Shown one piece after another: positions 1 through 7,030 of a stretch of DNA of 39,487 bases (positions are counted from its first letter, which is position 1; every line of letters starts with the position of its first letter). The position numbers were made by a program, and so were the translations under genes. The DNA comes from Gammaproteobacteria bacterium UBA1119 (GTDB lineage Bacteria > Pseudomonadota > Gammaproteobacteria > Pseudomonadales > Azotimanducaceae), in NCBI GenBank assembly GCA_002313255.1, contig DCBA01000010.1:127640-167126 (forward strand), read 5' to 3'. The notes under the pieces are model-generated. The model was not told the origin of the DNA and made no database searches. It was given only the letters and a program-made list of their open reading frames with translations.

Positions 1-488
1 TCGATGTTCACGGTGATTCGGACTTGAAAGTGGCAGAGTTGGCTCGGGAACAGGGACTCGACAACGTTGTCGGTCGATCGGATGGCGTCGACTTCTTGAT
101 GGCAAGCGCGCTTCAACGGCTCCCGTTCGAACGAGTGTTTATTACAGAATTTCCCGTCGACCAGGCCGCCTTGGCGAAAACAAAGCATTCAGGGAAAGAC
201 GTCGTGGCGGATCGATTCGAATTGATCATCCGGGGAATTGAAGTTGCTAATGGTTATCACGAGCTCACAGACGCTGACGAACTCGAGCGTCGGATGGACG
301 TTGATAATCGCGAACGCCGTGAATTGGGGTTACCCACGTTGGCCCGAGATCCATTCCTATTAGCTTCCATGCGTCAGGGATTGCCAGCTTGTGCCGGCGT
401 CGCCGTTGGATTGGATCGGCTACTTGCGCTAGCAGGTGACCATGAATCGTTGAGCTCTGTTATGGCCTTTCCGTTCGATCGTGTTTGA
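1..488 (+). CDS. epmA: EF-P--(R)-beta-lysine ligase EpmA, 3' part only
   Basis: This is the C-terminal part of a class II lysyl-tRNA-synthetase-like protein; the 5' end lies outside the window and the reading frame is open from base 3. EpmA attaches (R)-beta-lysine to a lysine of elongation factor P, which helps ribosomes through polyproline stretches. Visible family features are the FITEFPVDQAAL segment, the substrate-pocket segment IRGIEVANGYHELTD, and the class II motif 3 region GVAVGLDRLLAL followed by the terminal AFPFDR. There is no anticodon-binding domain in the visible part and the protein ends directly after motif 3, as expected for EpmA. A full LysS also ends this way, but the divergence of the segments and the psd neighbour favour EpmA. 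Its last 29 bases overlap the 3' end of psd on the other strand. Confidence 0.88.
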   Translation, partial: DVHGDSDLKVAELAREQGLDNVVGRSDGVDFLMASALQRLPFERVFITEFPVDQAALAKTKHSGKDVVADRFELIIRGIEVANGYHELTDADELERRMDVDNRERRELGLPTLARDPFLLASMRQGLPACAGVAVGLDRLLALAGDHESLSSVMAFPFDRV

Positions 489-1293
489 AACCTATGTGCT
501 CACCCATTTTGATGGGGGAATCGGGTTCAAATCTATCCAATACCCCGAACGACGGGGGGACAAGTACGATCGCGGTAGAGCCCAGCGTAAAGCGAGCCAT
601 TTCCTCGGCGCGACTAAATTGTACGTCTTGCGGCAAGCGTTCGACCCGTCGTCGATATGGGGAGAGCGGTCCAGGCCAACTGGTGGTAATACTTGCCACA
701 ATAAGGGCTCCGACCATTACAAGTCGGACCGCGCCTGTGTTCGTTTGTAAGCTGCAAACAAGCCTCTCATTTCGACAGAACAGGTTGCGAATGCCACGGA
801 CGCTTTGTCCATTGACCGAAAATAATTTCCCGGGGATTTCAATCGTCTTCGATAGGATGGCGTCTATCGGTGCGTGTACTCGGTGATACATGCTTGGATC
901 TAGATAGAGTGTCAAGAAAGAACCACCATCGAGATCACTACAATTATGTCCGACCAGTTCAGCAACGCTATAAGTATGGCCTTTGGCTTGGAGTAACTTA
1001 CCTCGTTGGATGATTCCGGATTGCGAGACAACGCCATCGACCGGGGAAATTATTGTCGTAGAGTCGGAAGGAATGGGCCTTAGGCCTGGTTTTAGCTCGC
1101 GAGAAAAAAAATCGGCAAAGGTTTCGAATTCCTCAGGTATTTTGCGCTTGGAGGTCGACATATCGACCGCGTAACTGCGCATAAATGACCGAATAAGGAT
1201 ATTTTTTATTAGCGGCCAACGAACCACGGCAAATACGCCAACAAAGCGCGACAGGAGTCGTTTCGGCAAAATATGCTGCACTACGGCAAACAT
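460..1293 (-). CDS. psd: phosphatidylserine decarboxylase proenzyme
   Basis: Makes phosphatidylethanolamine from phosphatidylserine at the inner membrane. The 277-residue protein has the hallmark LGST autocleavage site near residues 236-239 (FTLGSTAIVLVPP); cleavage before the serine creates the pyruvoyl cofactor. Upstream it has the conserved F-FSRELKPGLRPI segment and the YLDPSMYHRVHAPIDA block, and it ends with the usual IKMGEHIG stretch. The ATG at 1293 is chosen because it gives the typical N-terminus MFAVVQHILPKRLLSR and shares bases with the rhdA stop (TGATG), implying translational coupling; a longer frame to 1356 runs inside rhdA and adds residues unlike the family. The 3' end overlaps epmA by 29 bp in convergent orientation. 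Confidence 0.95.
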   Translation of the reverse strand: MFAVVQHILPKRLLSRFVGVFAVVRWPLIKNILIRSFMRSYAVDMSTSKRKIPEEFETFADFFSRELKPGLRPIPSDSTTIISPVDGVVSQSGIIQRGKLLQAKGHTYSVAELVGHNCSDLDGGSFLTLYLDPSMYHRVHAPIDAILSKTIEIPGKLFSVNGQSVRGIRNLFCRNERLVCSLQTNTGAVRLVMVGALIVASITTSWPGPLSPYRRRVERLPQDVQFSRAEEMARFTLGSTAIVLVPPSFGVLDRFEPDSPIKMGEHIGFKHDRTERP

Positions 1294-2117
1294 CAGGATC
1301 GTTTTGGCGGTCCTGTTTCGATAGGGGTGTCGGGTTGGTTGCCCCATTCGGACCACGACCCATGGTAGGCGCGAATGCGCGGAAAGCCGAGCAGGCGCGC
1401 CGTCATGTAGGTGAGCCCAGATCGATGGTGCGTTTGACAGTGCGTAACAATGTCTTTCGAACGCACGATGCCGTGTTCGCCAAGCAATGCCTCGGCGTTT
1501 TTAATCAGCGTGCGGTGGTGCTCTCCGTCCATGAGGTCAACCCAATCGAGATGCCTCGCTCCAGGTATGTGTCCTGCCCTCGCAGCCGTACGCCGTGTTC
1601 CGTCGTATTCATCAATCGATCGACAATCCCAGATGACAAGGTCGTCGTCTGATAAACGAGGCGTAATATCTTTGATTTCGGCGATTGGCACAGAACTGAT
1701 GGAGAGGCTGACTTGGTGCGGGCTAACGGGAGTTGGGGTTGTAACCAAAGGTAAACCGTTGGCCACCCAAGCACGTAAACCGCCATCTAAATAGGACCAT
1801 TGTTCGTGACCGATAACGTCGAGCGTCCATGCCAGTCGTCCTGCCCAGCCGCCACCCTCGTCATCGCAAACGACGATATTTGTATCAGGTACGTAACCAA
1901 TGTTTCCAAAAACTCGATTAAGCTTTTCGATGGTCGGCAGGCGGCCTGGCGCTGGAGGAATGCCGCAGATTAGATCGTCCGGAACAACAAGAACGGCCCC
2001 GGGGATGTGAGCTTTTCGATAAACTTCTAATGTGGTTACTTGAATCACTTGAACTCGCTGCGAATTCAAGAGCTGCGAGAGTTCGTCGGTAGATACTAAA
2101 GTTGGATGAGTAGCCAT
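1293..2117 (-). CDS. rhdA: RhdA-type rhodanese (thiosulfate sulfurtransferase)
   Basis: A two-domain rhodanese of 274 residues that moves sulfane sulfur from a donor such as thiosulfate to an acceptor via a cysteine persulfide. The N-terminal rhodanese domain (about 1-130) is catalytically inactive in this family; the C-terminal domain carries the active cysteine near residue 227 in the loop CQTHHRSG. This CQTHHR loop is the signature of Azotobacter/Pseudomonas RhdA and differs from the CG-GVTA loop of mercaptopyruvate sulfurtransferases. The domain linker and the DCRSIDEYDG and GHIPGARHLDW segments are typical. It is the first gene of a two-gene unit with psd, its stop overlapping the psd start. 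It lies 53 bp from the divergent orn. Confidence 0.9.
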   Translation of the reverse strand: MATHPTLVSTDELSQLLNSQRVQVIQVTTLEVYRKAHIPGAVLVVPDDLICGIPPAPGRLPTIEKLNRVFGNIGYVPDTNIVVCDDEGGGWAGRLAWTLDVIGHEQWSYLDGGLRAWVANGLPLVTTPTPVSPHQVSLSISSVPIAEIKDITPRLSDDDLVIWDCRSIDEYDGTRRTAARAGHIPGARHLDWVDLMDGEHHRTLIKNAEALLGEHGIVRSKDIVTHCQTHHRSGLTYMTARLLGFPRIRAYHGSWSEWGNQPDTPIETGPPKRS

Positions 2118-2170
2118 AAATCCCGCGAGATAATAGCGTAGGCTTTGTTTTTTAGCTCACCGAGCGAGGG

Positions 2171-2716
2171 ATGAGCGTGTCTGGAAACTTGATTTGGATG
2201 GATCTTGAGATGACGGGACTGAATCCCGAAATAAACGTCATTATCGAGATCGCAACAGTAGTGACAACGTCGGATCTCGACATTGTTGCCGAGGGCCCGT
2301 CCCTGGCAATATTCCAGCCAAAAGAATGTATGGACTTGATGGATGACTGGAACCTAGAACATCATTCGGCATCGGGGCTTTTAGATCGAATAGCATCTCA
2401 TGGCGTTTCGGAGACCGAAGCAGAAGCAGTGACCCTAGATTTCGTAAGTTCCCATGTGGATCCAGGGGAAGCACCTCTTTGCGGTAATTCAATTTGGCAG
2501 GACCGACGCTTCTTGGTTCGTCATATGTCGAGCCTAGAGAGTTATCTCCACTATCGAATTGTTGACGTCAGCACCATTAAGGAGTTGGCTGCGCGTTGGG
2601 CGCCAGCGGTCCTCGACGAGGTGATTAAGAAAGGTAATCATCGGGCGCTTGATGACGTTCTGGAGTCGATCGCCGAACTTCGTCACTATCGAACCCATCT
2701 GTTTAATGTGGATTAA
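2171..2716 (+). CDS. orn: oligoribonuclease
   Basis: A 3'-5' exoribonuclease of the DEDDh class that degrades di- to short oligoribonucleotides (including pGpG from c-di-GMP breakdown) and finishes RNA turnover. The 181-residue length is standard. Exo I is visible as MDLEMTGL at residues 10-17, Exo II around the CGNSIWQDRRFL segment, and Exo III as the HRALDD motif near the end with its conserved histidine and aspartate. The ATG at 2171 follows a good ribosome binding site (GAGGG, six to ten bases upstream). Divergent from rhdA and convergent with queG, whose 3' end it overlaps by 14 bp. The adjacency to queG is the same as in E. coli and Pseudomonas. Confidence 0.97.
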   Translation: MSVSGNLIWMDLEMTGLNPEINVIIEIATVVTTSDLDIVAEGPSLAIFQPKECMDLMDDWNLEHHSASGLLDRIASHGVSETEAEAVTLDFVSSHVDPGEAPLCGNSIWQDRRFLVRHMSSLESYLHYRIVDVSTIKELAARWAPAVLDEVIKKGNHRALDDVLESIAELRHYRTHLFNVD

Positions 2717-3773
2717 GTTTTTGAACCGCCCATTCGAGGTGTTCGCTAGCCAGTGTGTCGCCTTTTCGAAGTGACTCCGCGAGCTTCTCTTCGGCGGCTC
2801 GAATAAGGTCGGGGGTTGGTTGGGCATTCCCTGCTGCGATGGCTAGATTTCTGACCCATTGGGAATAGTTTATTCGGCGCAATGCCATCCCCTCCGTGTG
2901 CGTAAGAAAATCCTCTTCATTCCATGCCAGTAGTCGGATCAGGGTCGGATCATCTAGACCGTGGCGTGGGACGAAATCCGACTCATTGCTTGCTTGGGCG
3001 AAACGGTTCCAGGGGCAAACCAACTGACAATCATCGCAACCAAATATTCGGTTGCCAATGGATTCACGCAGTTCTTCGTCAATGACACCTTTATGTTCGA
3101 TGGTTAGATATGAGATACAACGTCGTGGATCGAGTTGCTTGGGCCCAACAATTGCGCCAGTTGGACAGACGTTTATACAAGCATTACAGGTGCCACACTT
3201 ATCTTCTTGAAGCTCGATATTTATCGGTAGGGGAATATTGGTAAATATCTCACCAAGAAAAAACCACGAACCGGCGCTTTGGTTCAGGATGAGTGTGTTT
3301 TTACCGACCCATCCGATCCCCGCTTTGGCCGCCAAAGGTTTTTCTAGAATTGGTGCAGAATCTGTGAACGCTCGGTATTGCCCGCCCGCATGGATTTCAA
3401 TTTGTTTCGCGAGGGCTCGGAGTCGCCCGCGAACGGTTTTGTGATAATCCCTACCGAGAGCGTAATGTGAGATGTAGCCTTTATCGGGGCTGTTCAAAAC
3501 GTTACTGCGGGTAACGGGCAAATAATCCATGCGGGCCGATATCACCCTAATCGTTCCAGGCATGAGCTTAGACGGGTCAGTGCGTTTTTCCACATTGCGT
3601 GCCATGTAGCCCATGTCGCCCTGAAACCGCTGTTCCAACCATGCCCTGTAATCGGGTGTGTAATCGCTGAGGTCGGTGTCGGTCACTCCGATCTGTTGAA
3701 AACCGAGATCCATGGCCCACGAATCAAGGTGGCTGGCGAGTTCGTCGATGTGCATCCCGCTATAATCTCTCAT
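2703..3773 (-). CDS. queG: epoxyqueuosine reductase
   Basis: Catalyses the last step of queuosine synthesis, reducing epoxyqueuosine in the tRNA wobble position with cobalamin and two [4Fe-4S] clusters. The 356-residue protein shows the N-terminal segment DLGFQQIGVTDTDLS, the catalytic-region block RVISARMDYLP, and two cluster motifs: CGTCNACINVCPTGA and, further on, CDDCQLVCPWNRF. Two starts are possible. The first ATG (3773) directly abuts the nnr ATG on the other strand; the second, at 3755, gives MHIDELASHLDSWAMDLGF, which aligns better with the usual N-terminus and is preceded by a GCGGG sequence in the mRNA. The 3' end overlaps orn by 14 bp. Confidence 0.95.
   Translation of the reverse strand: MRDYSGMHIDELASHLDSWAMDLGFQQIGVTDTDLSDYTPDYRAWLEQRFQGDMGYMARNVEKRTDPSKLMPGTIRVISARMDYLPVTRSNVLNSPDKGYISHYALGRDYHKTVRGRLRALAKQIEIHAGGQYRAFTDSAPILEKPLAAKAGIGWVGKNTLILNQSAGSWFFLGEIFTNIPLPINIELQEDKCGTCNACINVCPTGAIVGPKQLDPRRCISYLTIEHKGVIDEELRESIGNRIFGCDDCQLVCPWNRFAQASNESDFVPRHGLDDPTLIRLLAWNEEDFLTHTEGMALRRINYSQWVRNLAIAAGNAQPTPDLIRAAEEKLAESLRKGDTLASEHLEWAVQKLNPH
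3761..3766 (+). promoter_or_regulatory. TATAAT -10 element just upstream of nnr
   Basis: A perfect sigma-70 -10 hexamer lies seven bases before the nnr ATG (3774). No convincing -35 hexamer is seen at 16-18 bp. If used, transcription would begin at or within a base or two of the ATG, giving a leaderless or nearly leaderless nnr mRNA. The element lies inside the 5' end of queG if queG starts at 3773, or just upstream of it if queG starts at 3755. Evidence is the hexamer and its position only. Confidence 0.4.
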
Positions 3774-5273
3774 ATGCGGGTTATTTCACGAGTTTACACG
3801 GGCGTTCAAGTACGCGCTTTAGATCGGATACTGATCGAAGAATTTGACGTTCCCGGAATTTCATTGATGAAACGAGCGGGATTGTTTGCGTTCGATCGTC
3901 TGTGCGAACTTTGGCAGGGTGTGCGATCTATATCGGTCGTCTGTGGAAGTGGCAATAACGCTGGCGACGGATACATCGTTGCCGGGTTGGCACATAACCG
4001 CGGCGTACGCGTGCAGTTGATTCAAATCGGCAATGCCCAGGGTCTCAAAGGAAATGCTGAAACAGCGTATCGGTGGGCGTTGGAACAAGGCGTTGTCCCG
4101 AGGTTCTCGACGACTCTCGACGGTGAGGTCGTTGTTGACGCGATGTTGGGCACGGGCAGTGTTGGATCGATCCGTGATAGTTATGTTGCAGGTATCGATC
4201 TGATAAACGAACACGGAGCCCCGGTCGTCGCTCTGGATATCCCGACTGGGATTAACGCTGATACTGGCGCACTCTTCACCGAGACGCCGGTGAAAGCGGA
4301 CCTAACGACCACCTTTATCGGCGCCAAGCTAGGGCTTTTCACCGGCCCGGGAGTCGACTTCGCGGGGCGAATTGAGCTGAGTGAACTCGATGCGCCGCAA
4401 GCCGTATTTGAACAAGTCCAAGGACTCTCGGTTATTCCGAAGAAAGATAGTGAACGGGCTGTTTCGAAGCGATCTACCGGAGCACATAAGAACAACTTTG
4501 GCCACGTGTTGATTGCAGGTGGCGATCACGGCATGTGTGGTGCGGTTCTGCTCGCAGCGGAGTCGGCGTTACGCACGGGCGCAGGTCTTGTCAGCGTGAT
4601 CACTCGACCAGAGCATCGGTCCGCTATTGTGGCTCGGCGTCCTGAGGTCATGGTTTATGAATTCGAGGAACAACAAGATATTGCACCTCTTCTCAACCGG
4701 GCGAATGTTGTCGCGGTGGGACCGGGTCTGGGTCAGGGAGCATGGGGTCGAGGGATCCTTCAGCAGATGCTGAATAGCGGCAAGGAGTGCGTATTGGACG
4801 CTGACGCCTTGAATTTAATGGCCGATGAATCGTGGGCATCACCGGCCGAAGCAATCCTTACGCCACACCCGGGAGAAGCTTCTCGTTTGCTGGGAATTGC
4901 TACCGCCTCAATTCAGGCTGACCGCCCGACAGCTGCGAGAACGATCTCATCAAAATATAAAGCCGTGGCCATTCTCAAAGGCGCAGGGACATTAGTTGCC
5001 GATGGCGGAGAATTGCTTGGTATATGTATCGCGGGAAATTCGGGTATGGCGACCGCGGGAAGCGGCGACGTATTGACCGGCATTGTCGCTGCAGCGAAAG
5101 CCTTGGGGATAGATTCATCGACGGCGGCTGCACTTGGTGTATGGCTTCATGCATCTGCGGGCGACCGCGCTCTGGCAGGTGTTCGTGGGCGCGCAATTAT
5201 TGCGTCAGACATTATTGAATCGCTAAGACCTTACGGAGAATCGACTGGTACAGAGGGTATCGGTGAACGTTAA
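3774..5273 (+). CDS. nnr: bifunctional NAD(P)H-hydrate epimerase / ADP-dependent NAD(P)H-hydrate dehydratase
   Basis: Repairs damaged NAD(P)H hydrates: the N-terminal YjeF_N domain epimerises the R and S forms and the C-terminal ribokinase-like domain dehydrates the S form at the expense of ADP. In 499 residues one sees the N-domain nucleotide loop VCGSGNNAGDGYIVA, then VALDIPTGINADTG, and in the C-domain NFGHVLIAGG, AESALRTGAGLVSV, TPHPGEASRLL and the phosphate-binding GNSGMATAGSGDVLTG. The ATG at 3774 is chosen because it gives MRVISRVYTGVQVRALD, the normal N-terminus; the frame is open further upstream but that part lies in queG. First gene of the plus-strand series; its end overlaps the tsaE start by 11 bp. 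Confidence 0.95.
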   Translation: MRVISRVYTGVQVRALDRILIEEFDVPGISLMKRAGLFAFDRLCELWQGVRSISVVCGSGNNAGDGYIVAGLAHNRGVRVQLIQIGNAQGLKGNAETAYRWALEQGVVPRFSTTLDGEVVVDAMLGTGSVGSIRDSYVAGIDLINEHGAPVVALDIPTGINADTGALFTETPVKADLTTTFIGAKLGLFTGPGVDFAGRIELSELDAPQAVFEQVQGLSVIPKKDSERAVSKRSTGAHKNNFGHVLIAGGDHGMCGAVLLAAESALRTGAGLVSVITRPEHRSAIVARRPEVMVYEFEEQQDIAPLLNRANVVAVGPGLGQGAWGRGILQQMLNSGKECVLDADALNLMADESWASPAEAILTPHPGEASRLLGIATASIQADRPTAARTISSKYKAVAILKGAGTLVADGGELLGICIAGNSGMATAGSGDVLTGIVAAAKALGIDSSTAAALGVWLHASAGDRALAGVRGRAIIASDIIESLRPYGESTGTEGIGER

Positions 5274-5688
5274 GGAACTGCTGCTTCCAGACGAAAACGC
5301 GACGTTAGAAGCTGGCGCTCAGTTGGCGGATGAACTTTCTCAAGAGCTTGTTTTTCTCCACGGAGATTTGGGTGCAGGGAAAACAACGTTGGTACGTGGA
5401 TTACTGCGGTCTTGGGGTCATCAAGGGACCGTCAAGAGTCCCACGTATACTTTGGTTGAACCATACGAGGTTGCTGGTAGGACCATTTATCATTTTGATT
5501 TTTATCGAATCGAGGACCCAGCGGAACTAAGCTATATCGGTATCGATGATCTCCTGAGCAGCGACGCGCTCAAGTTAATCGAATGGCCGTCACGAGGCGC
5601 TTCGGCGCTCCCCGAACCAGAATTGGAGATTGAGTTAAGCATTATTGACGGGGGTCGCGTACTCAATATCACGGACCACCGTGCCTGA
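5263..5688 (+). CDS. tsaE: tRNA t6A biosynthesis ATPase TsaE
   Basis: The ATPase partner of the TsaBDE complex that makes N6-threonylcarbamoyladenosine at position 37 of ANN-decoding tRNAs. The 141-residue protein has the P-loop GDLGAGKTT (lysine at about residue 40), the conserved KSPTYTLVEPY segment and HFDFYRI, and a GIDDLLSSDALKLIEWP block that matches the family. The start is a GTG at 5263, eleven bases inside nnr, preceded by an AGAGGG Shine-Dalgarno sequence; no ATG gives a full-length P-loop domain. It lies between nnr and amiB exactly as in E. coli and Pseudomonas. Confidence 0.95.
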   Translation: MNVKELLLPDENATLEAGAQLADELSQELVFLHGDLGAGKTTLVRGLLRSWGHQGTVKSPTYTLVEPYEVAGRTIYHFDFYRIEDPAELSYIGIDDLLSSDALKLIEWPSRGASALPEPELEIELSIIDGGRVLNITDHRA

Positions 5689-5701
5689 GAATCTGGGGCG
5701 C

Positions 5702-7024
5702 ATGTTTTTGCTAGGTAAACTAGCGTTGGTTGGGCTGTTGGGCCAGTTTTGTTTGGCCCAGATGAATAGCTTAGAAGGCGTCCGAGTTCATGACGCTCCC
5801 AATTACACGCGCGTCGTGTTCGACACGCGCTCCGAGGTAAATTACCAGGTCTTTATGCTGGATAACCCCGAACGCGTCGTGATCGATTTCGACGATACCG
5901 CAAAAAGCCAAAAGCTTGCGACGGGGCAAGTCGATAGTCTGGTGGTTGCGGGTATTCGTCGAGCCGAGCGTCAACACGGTATCTACCGTGTCGTCCTTGA
6001 TCTAAAGCGACCGGTCAAATCCCCTGAACCATTTGTGTTAAATCCCGTTCGGCCATACGGCCATCGGTTGGTGATTGATCTTTATTGGGATTCCTCGGAA
6101 CAAAAAGGCGTGGTGCAAGCACAACTGGATAGTCAACGGGATGTCGTTGTTGCTATTGACGCGGGCCATGGAGGTGAAGATCCGGGTGCTATCGGCGTCA
6201 ACAATGTTCTTGAAAAGAACGTCGTTCTATCTATTGCAAGAGGAGTCAAGCGTCATTTGGATGCGGCGACAGGATTTAACGCCGTGCTCGTGCGCGCAGG
6301 CGACTATTACGTTCCCTTGCGGAAGCGACCGCAATTAGCTCGTGAGGCACGATCGGATTTTTTTATATCAATTCATGCTGATGCGTTTAAAAATCCTACA
6401 GTTAGTGGTGCTTCGGTATACGCGCTATCGCGGAAGCGGGCGACGAGCGAAACGGCGCGATGGCTTGTCGAGAACGAGAACCGATCGGATCTCATAGGTG
6501 GAGTCGGTAAAGTCGTACTGGACGACTACGACGAAAGCGTTGCTGAAATGCTTCTCGATTTGTCGATGGATGCTAATTTGATTCATTCGATTGACGCTGG
6601 CGAGACAGTGTTAGCCGCACTGTCGGGCGTAGCCCAGTTACATAAGGGGCAGTTAGAACAGGCAGGCTTTGTCGTGTTGAAGTCGCCGGACGTACCTTCA
6701 ATTCTTGTTGAGACGGGCTACATTTCAAACCCGAGCGAAGCGCGGTTGTTAGCGACCTCCAAGTACCAACAACGAATCGCACGGGCAATCGCCGACGGTG
6801 TGCAAGAGTACATGCGTCGAAATCCGCCGCCCGGCAGCCTAATTGCAGTAATTGGCGACTCCAAGACTATCCGTCACTTGGTTAAACGGGGAGACACTCT
6901 GTCTGAGATCGCACTTCGCTATGATGTGAGTGCCGCTGCGATACGCCATGCCAACCGATTGCACGGCAACGTCATTAAAACCGGTGAAGTGCTGATTATC
7001 CCGAGGTTGGGACAGGAGAGTTAG
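5702..7024 (+). CDS. amiB: N-acetylmuramoyl-L-alanine amidase AmiB
   Basis: A periplasmic zinc amidase that cuts the peptide from N-acetylmuramic acid during daughter-cell separation. The 440-residue protein has a hydrophobic signal peptide (residues 1-19, ending CLA before Q), an AMIN domain (about 20-130) for septal targeting, an Amidase_3 domain opening with VVAIDAGHGGEDPGAIG and containing SIHADAF and SILVETGYISN with the zinc histidines and catalytic glutamate, and one C-terminal LysM domain (HLVKRGDTLSEIALRY onward) that binds peptidoglycan. The ATG at 5702 is chosen for its signal peptide and GGGG ribosome binding site; earlier in-frame codons extend into tsaE. In its relatives it is activated by an EnvC/NlpD-type protein, not present here. 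Confidence 0.94.
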   Translation: MFLLGKLALVGLLGQFCLAQMNSLEGVRVHDAPNYTRVVFDTRSEVNYQVFMLDNPERVVIDFDDTAKSQKLATGQVDSLVVAGIRRAERQHGIYRVVLDLKRPVKSPEPFVLNPVRPYGHRLVIDLYWDSSEQKGVVQAQLDSQRDVVVAIDAGHGGEDPGAIGVNNVLEKNVVLSIARGVKRHLDAATGFNAVLVRAGDYYVPLRKRPQLAREARSDFFISIHADAFKNPTVSGASVYALSRKRATSETARWLVENENRSDLIGGVGKVVLDDYDESVAEMLLDLSMDANLIHSIDAGETVLAALSGVAQLHKGQLEQAGFVVLKSPDVPSILVETGYISNPSEARLLATSKYQQRIARAIADGVQEYMRRNPPPGSLIAVIGDSKTIRHLVKRGDTLSEIALRYDVSAAAIRHANRLHGNVIKTGEVLIIPRLGQES

Positions 7025-7030
7025 GAAGAA

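Noticed and set aside
1133..1363. Longer psd reading from an upstream ATG at 1356
   Set aside because: The extra 21 residues lie within rhdA and do not resemble Psd N-termini; the TGATG start at 1293 fits better.
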